Source: Mesostigma viride (lineage: Eukaryota > Streptophyta > Mesostigmatophyceae > Mesostigmatales > Mesostigmataceae). From it: a stretch of 64,000 bases of DNA. Location: assembly GCA_009746045.1 (NCBI GenBank), contig RPFO01002204.1, positions 1 through 64,000 of the forward strand, given 5' to 3'. The stretch's first letter is position 1, and every line of letters begins with the position of its first letter. Made by a program: the position numbers and the translations under genes. The notes below the pieces were generated by a model. It did not search any database. It was not told the DNA's origin and saw only the letters and a list, made by a program, of their open reading frames with translations. Positions 10,161 to 20,756 of this stretch are shown piece by piece.

Positions 10161-10313
10161 GGTGTTCCACCTAGGTAAGTTTGGGTGTTCCACCTTAAGG
10201 CGAGTCTGGGAAAATGGGGTGTTCCACCTAGGTGAGTTTAGATGTTGCCCCTAGGTGAGTTTGGGGTGTCTCACGGACGTGAAAACGTCTCACCGGCGTC
10301 TCACGGAAGTGAG
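10161..10313 (+). repeat. Tandem array of CACC-NN-GGTG palindromes, copy 2
   Basis: About five units such as GTTCCACCTAGGTAAGTTTGG, ending in a hairpin CTCAC-GGAA-GTGAG at 10300-10313. It is related to the array at 6179-6424 but with base changes on both arms of the final hairpin, so pairing is kept. Confidence 0.7.
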
Positions 10314-10572
10314 CCGGCTTGTGTAATACATATGTTGAACCAACAATCGCTCCTTGAGCACCTGTGCGCAAAAATTTATGGACTGATGCACAATGCCATA
10401 TGCACCCATATGGACTGATGCACATTGCCATATGCACCCATACAATGGTTAGTCGGAGTGCTACAAGCTCAATTAAAAATCACGGGAAAATCAGGGGGAA
10501 ATAGTAATTTTTTTTTGTTCTCAACATTTTACATTGTTATGAGTGTTCTTGATGTAGATCCACACCTACAAG

Positions 10573-10695
10573 CTAATGCACAGTCACGTATGTATTTTGC
10601 ACGTATTCTGCACGTATTTTGCCAGCCCGGCGTATTATACCCCGTATTATACCCTGACGTATTTTACTCCCCGACGCATTTGCCAACCCGGGCTG
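10573..10695 (-). mobile_element. hAT-like transposon terminus with subterminal motif repeats
   Basis: Read on the minus strand the sequence opens CCCGGGTTGGCAAAT, close to hAT terminal repeats (CAGGGTTGGCAAA type). It is followed by many short TAATACG / AAATACGTG words. The same terminus and word array occurs on the plus strand at 16637-16740. The element would extend to the left. Its other end was not found. Confidence 0.5.
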
Positions 10696-12560
10696 CAGCA
10701 GCATAGCGGGTTTCACCAAGTTCCCCTCTAGTAATGGCAGGGAGCTTGCTGGAGCTCGGGGCCCGGGGTTAGGATGGATGCCTTCAGTAGTGAAGTCGCG
10801 GACCCAACCCGATAAAACAGCAGCCATGGACAGCCCGCGCGACGGAGCATCAGCTGTCTGAAGCTCGCTCAGCATCCAGACCCAGTGGGAGCGAGTATGT
10901 ACTACATAAGGTATGTATAAGCGAACAAAGCTTGCGGCACTGCTTGTTTAGCCGGTTACTAAGAAGATGACCGACGGCACCCCAGTCCCTTTGCTAGGCA
11001 GTCTAGGGCGGCGTTAGAATCCACCAATCTCACCACCCCACGTCCCGAGACTCCTTGAAGACCGCTCCACCCCCTTCACCGCAGGTCACACCTCCTAATT
11101 CATGCGCATGCTCCGGTCTCGCTAGCAACTTCGGATGCCCACACACAACCTGCCGTGAAGCATCGCCCGCATCGCAGTGTGCGTCAAAGGCCTTGGCCCC
11201 ACCATCGAGGTTAGCTCGTCGGGAATAAGCAACGTTGGGTAGCACCGCACCTCCCGTGCCTGCACCAGTTCCGTCACATCGCAATTGGCTCCATCGCAGC
11301 ATATGTAGGCCACCCCTTGCCCATATGTAGCTTGAAGCATCTGTTGCCACCACCACTGGGGCTAGGGAGGCTGCACAATCCAGTGACTCTCAGCATAACA
11401 GCTAGGGCAGCTGCGCACTCCAACTCGTCCCTCACACCTTCCCACAAGGGCCAGCTCGTCAGCCCCCACCCGTTTAGGTTGATGAACTTGAAGCTTTGCT
11501 GCCAGATAGAAAGGCAGTGTGGACTCCGCATCTGCAGCCACAACAATCGCCCCACAATCGCAGCCAGCCCTTCAGCACTAGCGCGTCCCCGTTCTAGAAT
11601 AGCAAGGGTATGGGCCACGGCTAGCACTAGCTGCTTTGCCGTTGGCTCCAGCACGCCATTACGGCGGTACACCACTCCCAGGGCCTCCAATCTCTCCCCC
11701 TCCATGCTGGCCTTGATGGTCTTCTTCGCGGAGGGCACTAGGTCGGTAGGGAGGTACCACACATCAAACGCACTCAATAGTAAGCGATTCACCGACTGAC
11801 ACGTGCGCACATTGCTTCCCACCAAGTCATCAATAGTGATAGACGGCATTTGGGCCGGGGGGCCCTTCAACACATCACCAAGTCAATCTGCATTTCCCCA
11901 GTGCTCCGGCCCTCCTTGTACTTGATGACCAACCTAGTCGGGATACCCCACTCATTGGGTACCACAGCCAGCTACCCCGCACTTGTGAGGTACTTCACCT
12001 GCCGCCTACAAAGGGTCCAATGTAAAGGGTCCAATGCAACCGTCGCACCGTCGCATGGAGCACCAACAATCTCATGTATGGCCTCCCCTAATGCCACGGC
12101 ATGTGAGTGCCTCATCGTCAGCGCCTTTAACACCGTCCACACCCGCCTCAGCCTTCCAGGGATCCCCACCGCTGTAGACCACACATCGGGTAGCCCTTGG
12201 TAATCCCACCACCACTCGGACAGTGACTTGGATAGAGTAGGCATAGGACAGCAAGTCACTCTTTGCAGAGGAGCATCGACCCTTCACATAGACGTCTGAG
12301 ATGATGCCCGGGTGGGGCAGCACAGTCTTGGGGGGCACCACCCACAGCCATGGTTGCCGAGCCGTTTGTTGTCTATGAACCTCTGCTACCCCTCCCCATT
12401 TGCCACCCCAAAGCACCCATCCACCCACTTGGGCCGCTCCCCCCCGAACTCCGTCATCCCCACCTCAGCCGCCCTGCCCATGAGCTTGCCCCACTCCTCC
12501 ATAGAGCAACCCCGGCTGGGGCTACATAGGCACATTCAAGTATTCGGCAGTGGTAAGCAC
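10696..12560 (-). pseudogene. Decayed reverse transcriptase/RNase H element
   Basis: Read on the minus strand in order: EEWGKLMGRAAEVGMTEFGG and GCFGVAN followed by QRFIDNKRLGN (fingers region, around 12430-12530); SAKSDLLSYAYSI (motif A, near 12240); LTMRHSHAVALGEAIHEI (motif B-like, near 12090); SITIDDLVGSNVR (motif C, xDD, near 11830); ERLEALGVVYR and a long thumb-like segment with LAAIVGRLLWLQ (11370-11700); and VVATDASS (RNase H first Asp, near 11350). Several frameshifts and stops break it. Nearer 10800 the minus strand reads FTTEGIHPNPGP, an NPGP motif. The motif spacing recalls DIRS/Ngaro-like or pararetrovirus-like RTs. I see no integrase or tyrosine recombinase. The element is cut at 10695 by a hAT-like terminus. 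Confidence 0.6.
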
Positions 12561-13970
12561 CTCCGGCTTTATGCAAATCTCCTTGGTATAGACCTCACTC
12601 CAACTTGGCCGGGCAGCCAGCAAGTCTATGTACTACATGTAGCAACCTCGCCTTCCCCACCCATCCTTCTTAGGCAAGCCCACCGCCTCTGCCCGTACTT
12701 AGTTGGTCTGCTTCGTGCTTATTTAGTTTCCCAGATATCAAGTCTGCACCTCCTTGTTAGGGACTGTCGCGATGCCCCCTACTTGGCGACTGTACCACTC
12801 ACAGTGCTGTGTGACCCTTTTCAGGGCCTCCTCTGTCCCCGTAGAGCTCGTGCCTCCCTTTTGCAGAGAAGGGTCTGCCCCGCACACCAATTCAGGCACT
12901 TGACCACCTCAAAATGTATTGTAGGGTGTTGTTCCAGCGGCGGCAGGTTGCACGCTGGCGTCTGAGTGCTGACCTCACCCTCGACCCCACGTGGTGCTTA
13001 GAGGCACAATAGGAAGAGGCAGCGGGAAGAGGGAGCGGTTTGCTCTCTGGGCTTTCACGTGGTCTGCTGGTCCCATGGGCAGGGTGCTATTTACAGCACT
13101 CGCGGGACATGGATATGGGACTAATGACATGAACCCCAAGAAGGTTAATGTGCAAGTGTGCTTTGGTGCAATATTTGCCAACAAATCCCTTTCAGAAAAA
13201 TATAGCATTTGTGCAAGAGAAAAACACTCAGTCCATTCTAACAGACTGAGTTTTTACCATAAGAGAGCCAAGCACCTTTACCCTGTCAATGGCAGATGTT
13301 GGGATCCTGAAGTGCGCCAGGTCCAAACCGCTATTTACGGCCCTTGCAGGAGCTAGCGCACCTATGACAAGAAAGTTGCCTTGCGAATTTCCTGGCCCAT
13401 TTTCCTGATGGTTTACATAAAAACCAACACATTAAAATCAACGACAATGAAAGACGCATAGAATTTCCATCAAGCCACAACGGCCAGCTTCGTTCCCATA
13501 GCCGTGCAAAAAATTGCGATGTCGCTATGAAAAGCTTATCAACACAGCTATACGCTTCGGTGAACGTCACCCAACTGGGTACACGCCATCATTATGACTT
13601 GATAGCCATGCATGCGAATTTGGAGGCTTAATCCAGAAAATGCTGTGCACAGCTAGAAATTAATATCTGTCCTCACCATGGTTGCTAGGTAGCCACTACT
13701 TAGCTCAGGGAGACTGCATCTGAGAACGGCGAGAGAAGAACGAACCTATGTTAAAAGTTAGAAGATGCCGGCGTGACTGTTCCGTGGGAAGTTCACCCTG
13801 CACATACCATAAGCCGCGATAAAAGAAGATTACATGGAAAATGCACATCAGGGATGCAACATCGCAGAAAAAATGAGTTACTGTATGACAAACAGAAATA
13901 TGTGAAATAACTCCCAACAAAACAGATATAAATACATATGGCAATGTGGGGCCCCACCGGGTCATCCCCT
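12561..13970. other. No supported gene
   Basis: Mixed sequence without convincing coding content; overlapping frames on both strands have no recognised domain. It contains one hairpin of the ACTCAGTCC type at about 13226-13254. The minus-strand frame 13705-14175 is probably a shadow of the GC-rich block that follows. Confidence 0.4.
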
Positions 13971-13990
13971 TTTGTCCTTGAGGATCGAGT

Positions 13991-14209
13991 TTGGGGCCAT
14001 GGGCCCCAAGACAGCCGAGTTTTTCCATGAGTGCTGCCAGCGCCGTGAAGACCGCCTCGACCTCGAGGGTCAGACCGCCCCGTGGTCTGCCCGCACGACG
14101 GTGGTCCTCGTATTGGCGGCAGCGCCTGTCACTCGCCCTCACTCGCACTGTGGCTGATGTGTTATTCCGTCGCACCCGGGCCGACTTAGTCGCGACCCAT
14201 GCGGTCTAG
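13991..14209 (+). CDS. Possible terminal exon, unknown product
   Basis: A GC-rich block in AT-rich surroundings, open for 72 codons and ending in TAG, with an Arg-rich C-terminal half including ARRWSSYWRQRLSLALTRT. AG dinucleotides near 14011 could serve as acceptors. The strand and frame are uncertain because a second plus-strand frame (13972-14157) and a minus-strand frame also stay open. No family is recognised. AT-rich sequence follows to 14580. Confidence 0.2.
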   Translation: MGPWAPRQPSFSMSAASAVKTASTSRVRPPRGLPARRWSSYWRQRLSLALTRTVADVLFRRTRADLVATHAV

Positions 14210-14585
14210 ATCCCTCCCAGGCCTGCATGGTGGGCCGGCAGCGATGTTGCTGCGTGTCGTAGTTTTGTGATGTAGTTAGTTGTACCTTGTGCAGCTGGCG
14301 TGATCCTTGGATGTCCGTGTCAGATTACTATTAATTTCTTCAGGGTTCTTCTTCTTTTCGGGGTTTCTCCTTATGTTGCACATGCCAATCTCACCTCCGT
14401 AATTTATCATTCTCAATGAATATATATAGGTTGTCTTGTCGTGGTATCTCTTGTTATGTAGGAGTAGCGTTGGCTTAGTTTATTTTTACGTGTGTGCCTT
14501 TACTCTGATGTCTGAGTAATTATTTTTTAATATATATATACATAGCTCTTGATAAAGATGATAATTGATCGCCACAGAGTTGTTT

Positions 14586-14916
14586 GAACAAAGCTGATAA
14601 ACCTGATGATTTGTGCCCAGTTTTATCAGTTCTTTCAGTTTCATCATGGTCCTGATAAATCTGATAATGTATCGCCCCAGAATGCTCCTGATAAATCTGA
14701 TTATTTATTGCCCCTTTTTTATCAGAAAAAGCTGCATCAAACTGAGCACTTTTTATCTGTTTTTATCAGTTTTATCAGGCAAAACAAGCCATTCTCGGGC
14801 CATTATCGGGCCATTATCAGGCATTTATCAGGCGTTCATCAGGATTTATCAGCGTTTATCAGCGTTTATCAGGATTTATCAGGTGCAAAACAGGGGAAAT
14901 CTGATAATATCAGGAC
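14586..14916. repeat. TTATCAG/CTGATAA motif cluster
   Basis: About 15 copies of the heptamer TTATCAG or its complement within 330 bp. CTGATAA predominates on the left and TTATCAG on the right, including short tandem GTTTATCAGC units near 14855-14880. It resembles the motif-dense end of a DNA transposon. No terminal repeat or target duplication was found. Confidence 0.6.
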
Positions 14917-15129
14917 CCGATTTACTTGTGAACCTTTAAGAAGACGCGGCACAATAGCTTCTTAGAACTTCAAGCGCTTCTTCAGTAATTCCGTGTTCAC
15001 TCTCAAAATTCGGATGTTTGAGCCTTGAGGTGACAATGAAAAGAAATGTGAGACGAAATTTCCTTGGAACTAAGATCGCATGCCTTGCTCATATGTGTCA
15101 AACAACACGTACATCAGTAACCGTACATA

Positions 15130-15340
15130 CGCGCATGGACAGCTAGGCTCCCACCGTGACACAGCAAGGTACCAATCCCCTCGCAGTGTGATGATGGAAA
15201 TAGGTTGTCCCATCATTGTTGAAGGGAAATAAATTGAAAGGCATGGTTGGTGGCCACGGTGGTATGGAGTATGACCACACTTCCATAGTCAGAACTTCCC
15301 TGTGGAATCATGCTTGACACCAAGAACACCCACCCACGTT
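15130..15340 (+). repeat. Dispersed repeat fragment
   Basis: Shares a diagnostic stretch (AGTGTGATGATG, then GAAGGGAAAT, GGCATGGTTGG and AGTATGACC) with copies near 7900 (reverse), 18850, 25100, 26850 and 31150. It is a fragment of the element family represented by copies C, D and E. Confidence 0.6.
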
Positions 15341-15393
15341 AAGTGAAGGCAGTCTCTTCTGGCAATTAACCACCCAATCAGGGATATCAATGG

Positions 15394-16636
15394 GTCCTAT
15401 TGTTAGGACCCTGGCTTATTGTCCACCCCGAGACGGCCGCCCGCCTCGGGGTTGCCGGACCCCCGCCGCCGCCAGCGCCCCCCTCCTCGGCCGCGGACTA
15501 CCAAGTCCCCGCCTTGCAGGAGGGCTGCCTTGCCACCGACGACGTCGTCCACCCCTTCACTTTGAAGAAATTGGACGGCGCCCTTGCCCGCCTGCGGTAC
15601 GATGCGGCGGTCGGTGCCGACCACCTTTCTGCTGAGCTGCTGAAGACCCCTGATCCGGCGGTTAGGGATCTTCTGCTGGCGTTCTGCAACCGTGTCCTGC
15701 TCTCTGACGAGCCTCAGCCTGCTGAGTGGCAGACAGCCATCCGCGTCATGCTGTACAAGAAGGGCTCTGCTGCTGACCCCGGTAACTACCGGGGTGTCTG
15801 CCTCCAGAGCGCCGCGCTGAAGGTCTTCATGCGCATGATGCTGCACAGGCTCCGCGCCGCGCTGGACCCACACCTGGGTGAGTCTCAGATGGGTTTCCGT
15901 CGTGGTCGTAACACTGTCATGGCTGTGTTTGTCGGGCGCCGGTTGATGGAGGAGGTGCGTCGCCTTCCCCCTGACAGTTTGCCGCTGGTCTTCATTTTTG
16001 TTGACTATATCAAGGCCTTTGACACGGTTCTCTGGGAGGCTCTTTGGGCCATCCTAGCTCTGGAACGGGGTACCACCTGCGTTTATTACTGCCATTCGCC
16101 GACTGTATGAGGGCTCACAGGCAGTAGTGCGGACTGCGGAAGGCACCACCCCACCATTCCCCCTTCACCACGGGGTGTGGCAAGGTTGTGTCCTGTCCCC
16201 ATACATACCTGTTCATTATTGTCGTGGATCACGTCATGCGCCGGGCACGTGCGCGCTTTACTGCTCTTAAGGGGTTCGAGCCAGGCTTGGACATCCTTAA
16301 CGAGAAAGAGCACGGCGGGGTTAGACCTGGTTACCGCCTTGCCGACCTGATTTATGCGGATGACACCACCCTTATCGCGAGCCCCGAGCACATTCAGACC
16401 TGGCTGGACTGTCTGGGCCTGGAGGCGCGGGCGGTGGGGTTGGAGATTAGTGTCAAAACTGAGGCGATGGTGATTGGAGCCTCCAGTATACCACCGCTGC
16501 CGCGCCTGCTCGACGGGGCGGAGGTCCCGTTCCGCGATCGCTTCAAACTGTTGGGGAGTTGGCTTCCTGACACTGCAGACGATGTGGACACCCGCATCGG
16601 CCTGGCCTGGGCCAGGCTCCGTTCGCCCGGGTTGGC
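15394..16636 (+). pseudogene. LINE reverse transcriptase, N-terminal and central part
   Basis: A non-LTR retrotransposon RT. Visible motifs are AVGADHLSAELLK; EWQTAIRVMLYKKGS followed by DPGNYRGVCL (RT0/1 region); ESQMGFRRGRNT; FVDYIKAFDTV with the motif A Asp (near 16010); GVWQGCVLSP (motif B, near 16165); and LADLIYADDTTL with YADD (near 16345). Frameshifts near 16060 and 16200 separate motif A, motif B and motif C. No endonuclease domain is visible upstream. The coding match stops near 16636 where a hAT-like terminus begins, and the C-terminal part resumes at 19557. The element is inactive. Confidence 0.8.
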
Positions 16637-16946
16637 AAATACGTGTGCGGGGTATAATACGTGGACTTGAAATACGCGTATTATACGTGGGGGGTATAAA
16701 ATACGCGGCGGTAAAATACGTGACAGTTTTTGCGGTCCAATTGTCAGTCACCCAATTAGCACGCTCCTTGATGATGGTCATGCAGTTATTGCAACTGAAA
16801 TTTGGTGTATATGCTTATTTATTAACATCTTCCATTTATGCCCTGCAATCCCATCTGATTATGATTTGTTAAATGCAGGGGGGAGCATGCTGCAACGGGA
16901 ATTGTAAGGAATCAATTAATTAATTAATTGTAAGGAAAGCCATCCA

Positions 16947-17449
16947 CTATATAATGCATGAGAGGACATAAGACACAAGAGGCGCTCTCAGCCGCATTGA
17001 AGGCAATGCCGTTCTCGATAAAAAATTCGGCAGCCAGCAGCTGACACCTTTCTCGTCGACGGGAACCAGCCATTTGGTGATGCTCAGCTGGCCTTTGCTG
17101 GGAACCGACGACAAGTCAGCCGGCGCAGCCCCTCCCATCTCCGCCATTGCCTGTTCAAATTGTGCTGCTTCTTGGCGTCTGACTGCTGCGACTTGTTGTT
17201 ATACATCCTGAGAAACCTGCTCCGGATATTCGGTGGAATTTTGTCGCAGGGTAACATCCCTTCCCCTGCGATTCCGGCAAAGTGTGCACGGACTCGGAAT
17301 ACGCTGATTGCCCCCGCCCCGTATGAGAACTTCTTGTTGCAAAATGAGCAGAACTTATTCGACACAAACTGCGTTTTGTTACTAACAGCATCTGTGCCTG
17401 CTTCTTTCTTCTCGAGAACGAAATCCCATTCAGGCCCTTTCTTCTTCAT
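16947..17449 (-). pseudogene. hAT-type transposase N-terminal remnant (BED zinc finger)
   Basis: Read on the minus strand from the Met at 17449: MKKKGPEWDFVLEKK, then a BED-like finger with FCSFCNKKF (CxxC), VRAHFAGIAG (His) and LPCDKIP (Cys). After a frameshift near 17130 comes a stretch around SITKWLVPVDEKG, SCWLPNFL and ALPSMRLRAPLVSYVL, which resembles the post-BED region of hAT transposases (the segment leading to AL-PF-x-RSP). The catalytic DDE region and dimerisation domain are absent. It lies just inside a hAT-like terminus, consistent with being its relic. Confidence 0.5.
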
Positions 17450-17630
17450 GGCTGCAAATCGAAAATGGCTGCACACTGTCGCACAGTCGCACTGGCCTCG
17501 TCGTCGCTATATTGCATTACACCGTCAGTAGCACAGCTGGCATTTGCTGGCACACTGTTATTATGCGTTATGTACCTAGTCCTACATAGCTGTCTCCTAC
17601 CGGCCAAACATTTTGCAAGGCTTGCGTTTG

Positions 17631-19348
17631 ACACGTCGTTTGTATCCAGTCCTATGGAGAGGACTGAGTTGAACTCAGTCCTCTCCAGAGGATCGAGTTT
17701 TTGGGTTTCGTAGAAAATTCGCCCCGGTCAGAATGTTTGACAAAAAAATTCTCTCAAAATTTATTCAAATACTACGTGAAAAGATCTTTCTTGGACATAT
17801 TTTTGCGTTTTTTTTTAATTTGATTTGGACGGTCAAATGTACGGTCAAAGTACAGGTGGTAAGGGTACTTTTTCACGTGAAACGTGCGTTCCGGAAATGC
17901 ACGACCTAGCCATGGCGGCTTGCGCCCATGCATGCAGTTTACGTTTGCGGAAGAGTTAGCTGGCCAAACTCAGTAAATAGCTTTTATATGTCATATATGT
18001 AGATGATACAACTCAACTTTTGGCTCGCGGGGATGCGATTTAGCAGGTGTCGGCGCTGTTCTTGCTAGAAAAAACTGCGATCAGACAGGTCGACGGAATT
18101 GACGACTGTGATTGCGTTCCGGCGCAAGTTCGAGGGTTTATAGGTTTCTTTCTACCTTTTATCGTGCATAGTATTAGAATAAATTGAGTGGCAAGCATAG
18201 ATTTGATGATTTCGACCTCTCTGTCACGTCATGGTTTGTGTACCGCAAAGTGCCAGTTTTGCGGGCACCGCCTGGGCCAAGGTAACGCCGTCCGTGCCTG
18301 GTAAAGCTGGAATATCGTCGCCTCATCGCTTCTTAATGTTTGTACATGAGTTTGAGCTTGCAAGGAGTTGTCAGGTTCAAGTCTTGATGCGCTTTCTTGA
18401 CCGTTGCCTGCCCCTCTCTAAAACCCCATTTTCAGATGATGTTACCAGGCGTTTGCCTTACCCCAGTGTAGTTGTGCAGGTTTTTAGGAGCTGTACAGGT
18501 TTGAACACCTTCATAGATGTTAGTTATTCCTATGCTTCGTTTATACTGCATGGTTATGTGGCCATGGGTTGCATCAAGGGTGCTTTCAAGCTTATGCGGG
18601 TGAGTGAAAAGTCTTGGTGATAAACCACTGCCATCAGGTGCCAGCAACTATGTTGGCCACACCATGGCAATGCAAAACAGTTTTAGCCATATCTATTCTT
18701 GTTAGAAACACATGACATATACCCATTATATAGGTGGTTGACACTTATAATATAACCCTTTGTTGGTAGGTATCCAAACTCATTCCCTACGTGCAGGCAT
18801 AGGCTCTCACACATGATAAGGTATAGTATAACTGCAATATGATGATGCAAGTGTGTTGTCCTGTTATGCTTGAAGGGAAATGAGTTGATTGGGATGGTTG
18901 GTGGCCACGGTGGTGTGTAGTATGACCGCACTTACATGCTAGCATTTTGCTAGCAAAGGCTCAGTCCTCTCCAGAGGACTGGCAGTTTTTGGCGTGTTTC
19001 AGGCAGTGGCAGTGGCCAAATTGAGCCCAGTTTTTTGCCACGTTTCAAGAACTTTATTTTGCACATGTTTAAGATTTTTGTGCATGCATACGGAATTGAT
19101 TTATTTTTTTAATACACACCTATACATCAAAAAGTGCCAAATCGCGAGTAAGGGTCAACACCCGAGTAAAATTCTACATGATCCGGTCCATGTATGATTT
19201 TTTACACATATTCCAGACACAGAGCAAGATATTAACTGCTATTAGGCACCTCAAACATATGGGGTACCCCCTGCCCTTTCTGCTACATGATCTCAAAGTT
19301 GGTCAACTCAGTCCTCTCCAGAGGACTGAGTCGGTACAAACGACGTGT
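17631..19348. mobile_element. Hairpin-ended repeat, copy A (1718 bp)
   Basis: Bounded by an inverted ACACGTCGTTTGTA (17631 and, reversed, 19348), each followed inwards by a hairpin built on AGTCC...GGACT (17649-17690 and 19305-19330). The interior (GATTTGGACGGTCAAATGT, TTTTTCACGTGAAACGTG, GCCCATGCATGCAGTT and others) is shared with copy B (25588-28060) and partly with 28611-31620. It has no coding capacity I recognise, so it is probably a non-autonomous DNA element. No clear target duplication. Confidence 0.6.
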
Positions 19349-19556
19349 TAATGAAAAGAACTGTACGCATCTACTTCTAGTAGTAAAAATCTCAAATGTG
19401 CAGTGAGCGCCCGCGCCCAGAACCTGGGCACCGCGCCAGTGCCCGCTGCCCGCTGGTACCCCGAAAAATTCTAAGTCCAAACCGCGTGGTCAGACGTAAA
19501 ATACGCGTAAAATACGCGGAGGCCCAAAATATGCTTTATCCCGCATTTTTTCGCAT

Positions 19557-20178
19557 TCGTACGGCGTACAGACCAACCCGGCCGTTCGCTCAACACCTAC
19601 TGGCGCTCGAAGGGCCTGGGCGAGCACCGCAAGCGCATGCTCTTCAAGGTCCTCGTCCTCACAGTGCTCACGTATGGCGCCGAGGCGTGGACAATCACAC
19701 CCAAACTGGCCGCTCGGCTCAACGGCACGTTTACAGGATGCTCCGACAGGTCCTTAACGTAGGGTTTTCCGAGCGCCCGTCGTCAGAGTCTTTGTATCAT
19801 GGTATGCCTCGTATTTCGGACGAGATTAGGCAGCGTAGGATAGCATTTGTAGGACACCTTGCTCGCACCAGCCAGGTCGACACCGCCCTTGGTCTGGCCC
19901 GCCCCCAGCGGCTTGGCCAGCCAGGGCGACACATTCTGACCTGGCCTGGCCCCAAGGGCATTCCCAAAAGGGTAGGGAAACCTGTCACGACCTACTACAT
20001 CCAGATGTTGCTGGACGACCTAGCGGTCCCAGCCCAGTTTGAGAACCGCATCCACTCTCTCTCCCGTCTTTGGACTGCCATGCAGGACAAGACGCGGTGG
20101 CAGAAGATTGTCAAGGCTCACACGCCCGACCCTGCATGTGGGCAAGCCACCTCCCCCCAAGAGGAGGAGGCGTTTTGA
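19557..20178 (+). pseudogene. LINE C-terminal part (resumed after insertion)
   Basis: One frame gives NTYWRSKGLGEHRKRMLFKV followed by LTVLTYGAEAWTITPKLA (thumb/C-terminal region of LINE ORF2). After a frameshift near 19745 the frame 19738-20178 gives MLRQVLNVGFSE, LYHGMPRISDEIRQRR and IAFVGHLART, typical of LINE C-terminal domains, and ends TGA after SPQEEEAF. It continues the RT at 15394-16636 in orientation and order. Sequence to about 20290 is a plausible 3' UTR. Confidence 0.7.
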
Positions 20179-20435
20179 TGAGTAGTGTAGTTAGGATTTT
20201 CTAGACTAGATAGATTAGAGTTAGGTTAGTTCGATTACGCGGCTTCCTCCACCCCACCCATCCATCATGGAATATGTGCTACATGATCTCCCAACGGAGG
20301 CATGTTATAATTTATAATTTATTGTCCATCATCCCAATATCACACGTGTAGGCATATGACCCATTTTCACCCCTGAATTCACATATTCATCAGACCCATG
20401 CACAGCAGATAAGGCATGCTTGGCCAAGTAAGCTA

Positions 20436-20756
20436 CACTCTGGGCTCCAATTTTGGTAAAACCCGGGTACAATAAAACCAGGGCAAACGGAGGGTAAAAT
20501 TTTTTTACCCAAAAGTAAAAACAGGGTACAGGGCAATTCTAGGGTAAAAACAGGGGTAAATTTTACCCCGTTTTCATCCACTTAGAGCTCGGTATGCCAT
20601 AGTGTTGGGCAAAAAGGGGGTAAAGTTTTACCACCTGGTAAAAAACAGGTGATTTCCGTTTTACCCACCAGGTAATTTCGGGGTAAAACTTTACCCACCA
20701 GGTAAACTAGGGGAAAAGAACAATTTACCCATATTTACCCTCTTTTTCCCCGAGTG
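20436..20756. mobile_element. GGTAAA-rich MITE-like element X1
   Basis: It starts CACTCTGGGCTCC and ends CCCGAGTG. It is filled with GGGTAAA/TTTACCC words in both orientations. It is an inverted relative of X2 (23186-23541), sharing CTCTGGGCTCCAA-TTTTGGTAA at one end and a TTACCC-ATATTTACCC-TTTTCCCC block at the other. CACTM...GAGTG ends recall CACTA/CMC elements, but no target duplication is visible. Confidence 0.5.

Larger units (their letters stand above)
16637..19556. mobile_element. Composite insertion splitting the LINE
   Basis: It begins CCCGGGTTGGCAAATACG (hAT-like terminus) with an array of AAATACGYG words to 16740. Inside are a BED-finger transposase remnant (16947-17449, minus) and a hairpin-ended repeat (17631-19348). 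Another AAATACGCG word pair lies at 19497-19521, just before LINE sequence resumes. The right edge, read in reverse, resembles 24250-24440. I could not find a target duplication, so whether this is one hAT element or several stacked insertions is open. Confidence 0.5.

Noticed and set aside
16637..19556. Calling the LINE-splitting segment one intact hAT element
   Set aside because: The left end is hAT-like and a BED remnant is inside, but the right end does not show the inverted terminus and no 8-bp target duplication was found.
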